A stretch of DNA of 64,000 bases from Vibrio profundi (lineage in GTDB: Bacteria > Pseudomonadota > Gammaproteobacteria > Enterobacterales > Vibrionaceae), in NCBI RefSeq assembly GCF_005281835.1, contig NZ_RZIS01000005.1:248001-312000 (forward strand), written 5' to 3'. The first letter of the stretch is position 1; each line of letters starts with the position of its first letter. The notes beneath the pieces are model-generated. The model did not search any database and was not told the origin of the DNA. It saw only the letters and a list, made by a program, of their open reading frames with translations. Shown here piece by piece: positions 62,191 to 64,000 of this stretch. Made by a program: the position numbers and the translations under genes.

Positions 62191-63396
62191 TTATCTCTCC
62201 ACCAATGCTACTTTACGGTTATACACATTCATCAATGCTGAAGTGAGAAGACTTAGTGTTAAGTAAACTCCCATCGTCATTGCGATGATTTCAATTGCTT
62301 GACCAGTTTGGTTAAGCGTTGTACCTGCAAATACAGAAACTAAATCCGGATAACCGATCGCCATTGCAAGCGAAGAGTTCTTGGTTAAGTTTAAGAATTG
62401 GCTCGTAAGCGGCGGAATAATGATTCTTAAAGCCTGAGGAATAATAACAAGCTTAAGTGTACGAGAACGAGGGATGCCTAGTGACATCGCAGCTTCAGTT
62501 TGGCCGTGGCTTACCGCATTAATACCAGAACGAACGATTTCTGCTATGAATGAAGCGGTATAGATACTCAATGCGAGCATCAGTGCTGCAAGCTCAGGGA
62601 TAATGCTAATTCCCCCTTTAAAGTTGAACCCTTTCAGTTCAGGATACTCAGCAGAGATTGGCATTCCCATAATGAAGTAAGTCACCACTGGTAGACCGAC
62701 GATTAATGCTAAAGCAATTCGTCCCATTGGTGTCTGTTGGCCTGTTAGCTTTTGTTTATTATTAGCCCAAATATTTATTACAAATGTAGCAATGATGCCG
62801 GCAACAAATGCCGCGATAACAAAACTACTGCCTTGTTCAAAAATAGGTGCTGGGAAATATAAACCACGCACATTTAAGAAAATAGCTTCGCCTAAGCTCA
62901 TACTCTGACGAGCAGAAGGGAGTGCTTGTAGTACAGCGAAATACCAAAAGAAGATTTGTAGAAGAAGAGGGATGTTTCGGAAGATTTCAATGTACACGGC
63001 AGCAAAACGACTAACTAACCAGTTAGAAGAAAGTCTTGCAATACCCATTGTAAAGCCAACAACGGTGGCAAGGATAATACCTAGAACCGATACTAGCGCT
63101 GTGTTCAATAAGCCGATAACGAAAGTCCTTCCATATGAGAAGGTTTCATCGTATTCGACTAGGGTTAAACCGATACCAAAACCGGCTTCTTGTGTTAAAA
63201 AGTCGAAACCTGTGGCGATACCACGGGCGTCTAGGTTAGTGAGGGCGTTATTTACGATGGTGTAAATAAAAGCGCCAAGTGCGCCTACTGCAAGAAGTTG
63301 GAAAACAACTGAGCGAAAGGTAGGGTTGTAAAGAAGGTTGGCACTCTTAGCTTGCGGTTTTTCCTGAGATGGAGAAAGAGTTTCATTAGGTTTCAT
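62191..63396 (-). CDS. aapQ: Amino-acid ABC transporter permease AapQ
   Basis: A 401-aa permease partner of AapM. The EAA loop reads EIVRSGINAVSHGQTEAAMS followed by LGIPRSRTLKLVIIPQALRI. Multiple membrane helices and an internal extension between about 160 and 270 fit AapQ rather than a short HisQ. It lies downstream of aapJ across a hairpin and upstream of aapM by one base. Confidence 0.95.
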   Translation of the reverse strand: MKPNETLSPSQEKPQAKSANLLYNPTFRSVVFQLLAVGALGAFIYTIVNNALTNLDARGIATGFDFLTQEAGFGIGLTLVEYDETFSYGRTFVIGLLNTALVSVLGIILATVVGFTMGIARLSSNWLVSRFAAVYIEIFRNIPLLLQIFFWYFAVLQALPSARQSMSLGEAIFLNVRGLYFPAPIFEQGSSFVIAAFVAGIIATFVINIWANNKQKLTGQQTPMGRIALALIVGLPVVTYFIMGMPISAEYPELKGFNFKGGISIIPELAALMLALSIYTASFIAEIVRSGINAVSHGQTEAAMSLGIPRSRTLKLVIIPQALRIIIPPLTSQFLNLTKNSSLAMAIGYPDLVSVFAGTTLNQTGQAIEIIAMTMGVYLTLSLLTSALMNVYNRKVALVER

Positions 63397-63426
63397 ACTG
63401 CTATAACCTCAAATCCATTTAATAAA

Positions 63427-63448
63427 TAGGGCGGAAAGCTCCGCCCTA
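63427..63448 (-). terminator. Attenuating hairpin between aapJ and aapQ
   Basis: TAGGGCGGA / TCCGCCCTA, a perfect 9-bp stem with 4-base loop, 19 bp after the aapJ stop, followed on the minus strand by TTTATT. Such hairpins commonly keep the binding-protein message in excess over the permease messages. Confidence 0.75.
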
Positions 63449-63467
63449 ATTGATACTGATTGCTTTA

Positions 63468-64000
63468 TTAACGGATAGGTGGAGCGTACATAAAGCCGCC
63501 CGCATTCCATAGTGCGTTCACACCACGAGAAATTTGTAGTGGAGAGCCTGTACCAACAGTGCGCTCGAAGCTTTCGCCGTAGTTACCCACTTGTTTGATA
63601 ACTTGGTAGCCCCAATCATCGCGGATACCTAAGCCTTTACCTTTAGGACCGTCTACACCAAGAATACGTTTGATGTTTGGATCTTTCGACTTAAGCATTT
63701 GGTCTGCATTTTTAGAGCTAATGCCGTATTCTTCAGCATTGATCATTGCAGATAATGTCCACTTAGCAACGTTGAACCATTTGTCATCATCTTGACGAAC
63801 TACAGGGCCAAGAGGCTCTTTAGAGATGATTTCTGGTAAAACTTGTGCAGATGAAGGATCTTTCAGGTTCAAACGAAGCGCATAAAGGCCTGATTGGTCA
63901 GTTGTAAGTACGTCACAACGACCTGCGTCGAAACCTTTAGAAGTTTGAGCTGCAGTATCAAATACAACTGGCTTGTAAGACATGCCGCTGTTACGGAAGT
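63468..64000 (-). CDS. aapJ: Amino-acid ABC transporter substrate-binding protein AapJ, C-terminal part
   Basis: The open frame continues beyond the right edge, so only the last 176 codons or so are here (FRNSGMSYKPVVFDTAAQ at the edge). The remainder shows family-3 binding-protein lobe features: GRCDVLTTDQSGLYALRLNL, then SKEPLGPVVRQDDDKWFNVA and the late ERTVGTGSPLQISRGVNALW. The methionine at 63983 is internal, not the start. AapJ delivers L-amino acids to AapQM/P. The signal peptide and first lobe lie outside the window. Confidence 0.94.
   Translation of the reverse strand, partial: FRNSGMSYKPVVFDTAAQTSKGFDAGRCDVLTTDQSGLYALRLNLKDPSSAQVLPEIISKEPLGPVVRQDDDKWFNVAKWTLSAMINAEEYGISSKNADQMLKSKDPNIKRILGVDGPKGKGLGIRDDWGYQVIKQVGNYGESFERTVGTGSPLQISRGVNALWNAGGFMYAPPIR

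Noticed and set aside
1..64000. tRNA, rRNA, CRISPR arrays, insertion sequences, phage attachment sites
   Set aside because: No cloverleaf-like sequence, regularly spaced direct repeats, transposase, integrase or target-site duplications were recognised; the only large repeats are the Ig repeats of the adhesin.

Overview
The window reads as chromosomal DNA of a marine gammaproteobacterium, most likely a Vibrio or a close relative. The grounds are the combination of a marine-type T6SS locus, an acnD/prpF-type methylcitrate cluster under a GntR regulator, a secreted trypsin-like protease with chitin-binding modules, a LapA-like RTX adhesin and the aapJQMP amino-acid ABC operon, with the moderate-to-low GC and codon style of that group. 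The assignment is from gene content only. No tRNA, rRNA, CRISPR array, insertion sequence or integrase was seen.

Region 1 (1-24033, all minus strand) is a nearly complete type VI secretion system. Reading 5' to 3' it runs vgrG, an unknown 189-aa gene and PAAR, then across a 220-bp promoter gap tssA, hcp, tssB, tssC, a second tssC-like gene, tssE, tssF, tssG and clpV. These are followed by three sensor/transport-like genes (an MFS permease fused to two membrane sensor modules and two orphan periplasmic binding proteins), then an FHA gene, tssJ, tssK, tssL (with a SPOR domain) and tssM, which runs off the left edge. The three sensor-like genes overlap or abut each other and their neighbours by a few bases, so they belong to the T6SS operon. 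Divergent from vgrG is a 1057-aa HD-GYP protein whose Cache sensor appears to carry an inserted binding-protein domain. No effector/immunity pair is recognisable.

Region 2 (27.8-38.1 kb, plus strand) holds a LysE-type exporter with an AraC regulator, then a GntR regulator and prpB-prpC-acnD-prpF-prpE. This is propionate activation and the 2-methylcitrate cycle, with repeated TTGTCGACA-type operators in the promoter and a perfect terminator at the end.

Region 3 (38.2-49.0 kb) is mixed: a GNAT acetyltransferase, a secreted chitin-binding serine protease, a NUDIX-PAP2 membrane fusion with an eroded PAP2 site, a YidA-like phosphatase, queE-queC (queuosine), a periplasmic-TPR diguanylate cyclase, a DUF2750 protein, and an OmpA-like lipid-free outer-membrane protein paired with a TolC-family channel.

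Region 4 (49.4-64.0 kb) begins with a 2108-aa LapA-like adhesin divergent from the TolC-family gene. It has a TAAG motif of the LapG-cleavage type, perfect 303-bp-period repeats, PA14 and VWA domains, RTX repeats and a type I secretion C-terminus. Housekeeping genes follow (rlmI, a chemoreceptor, acyP, tusE, yccA) and then aapP-aapM-aapQ-aapJ, the last cut by the right edge. The HD-GYP protein, the GGDEF protein and the LapG-type site in the adhesin suggest that cyclic di-GMP links surface attachment and perhaps T6SS activity in this stretch.
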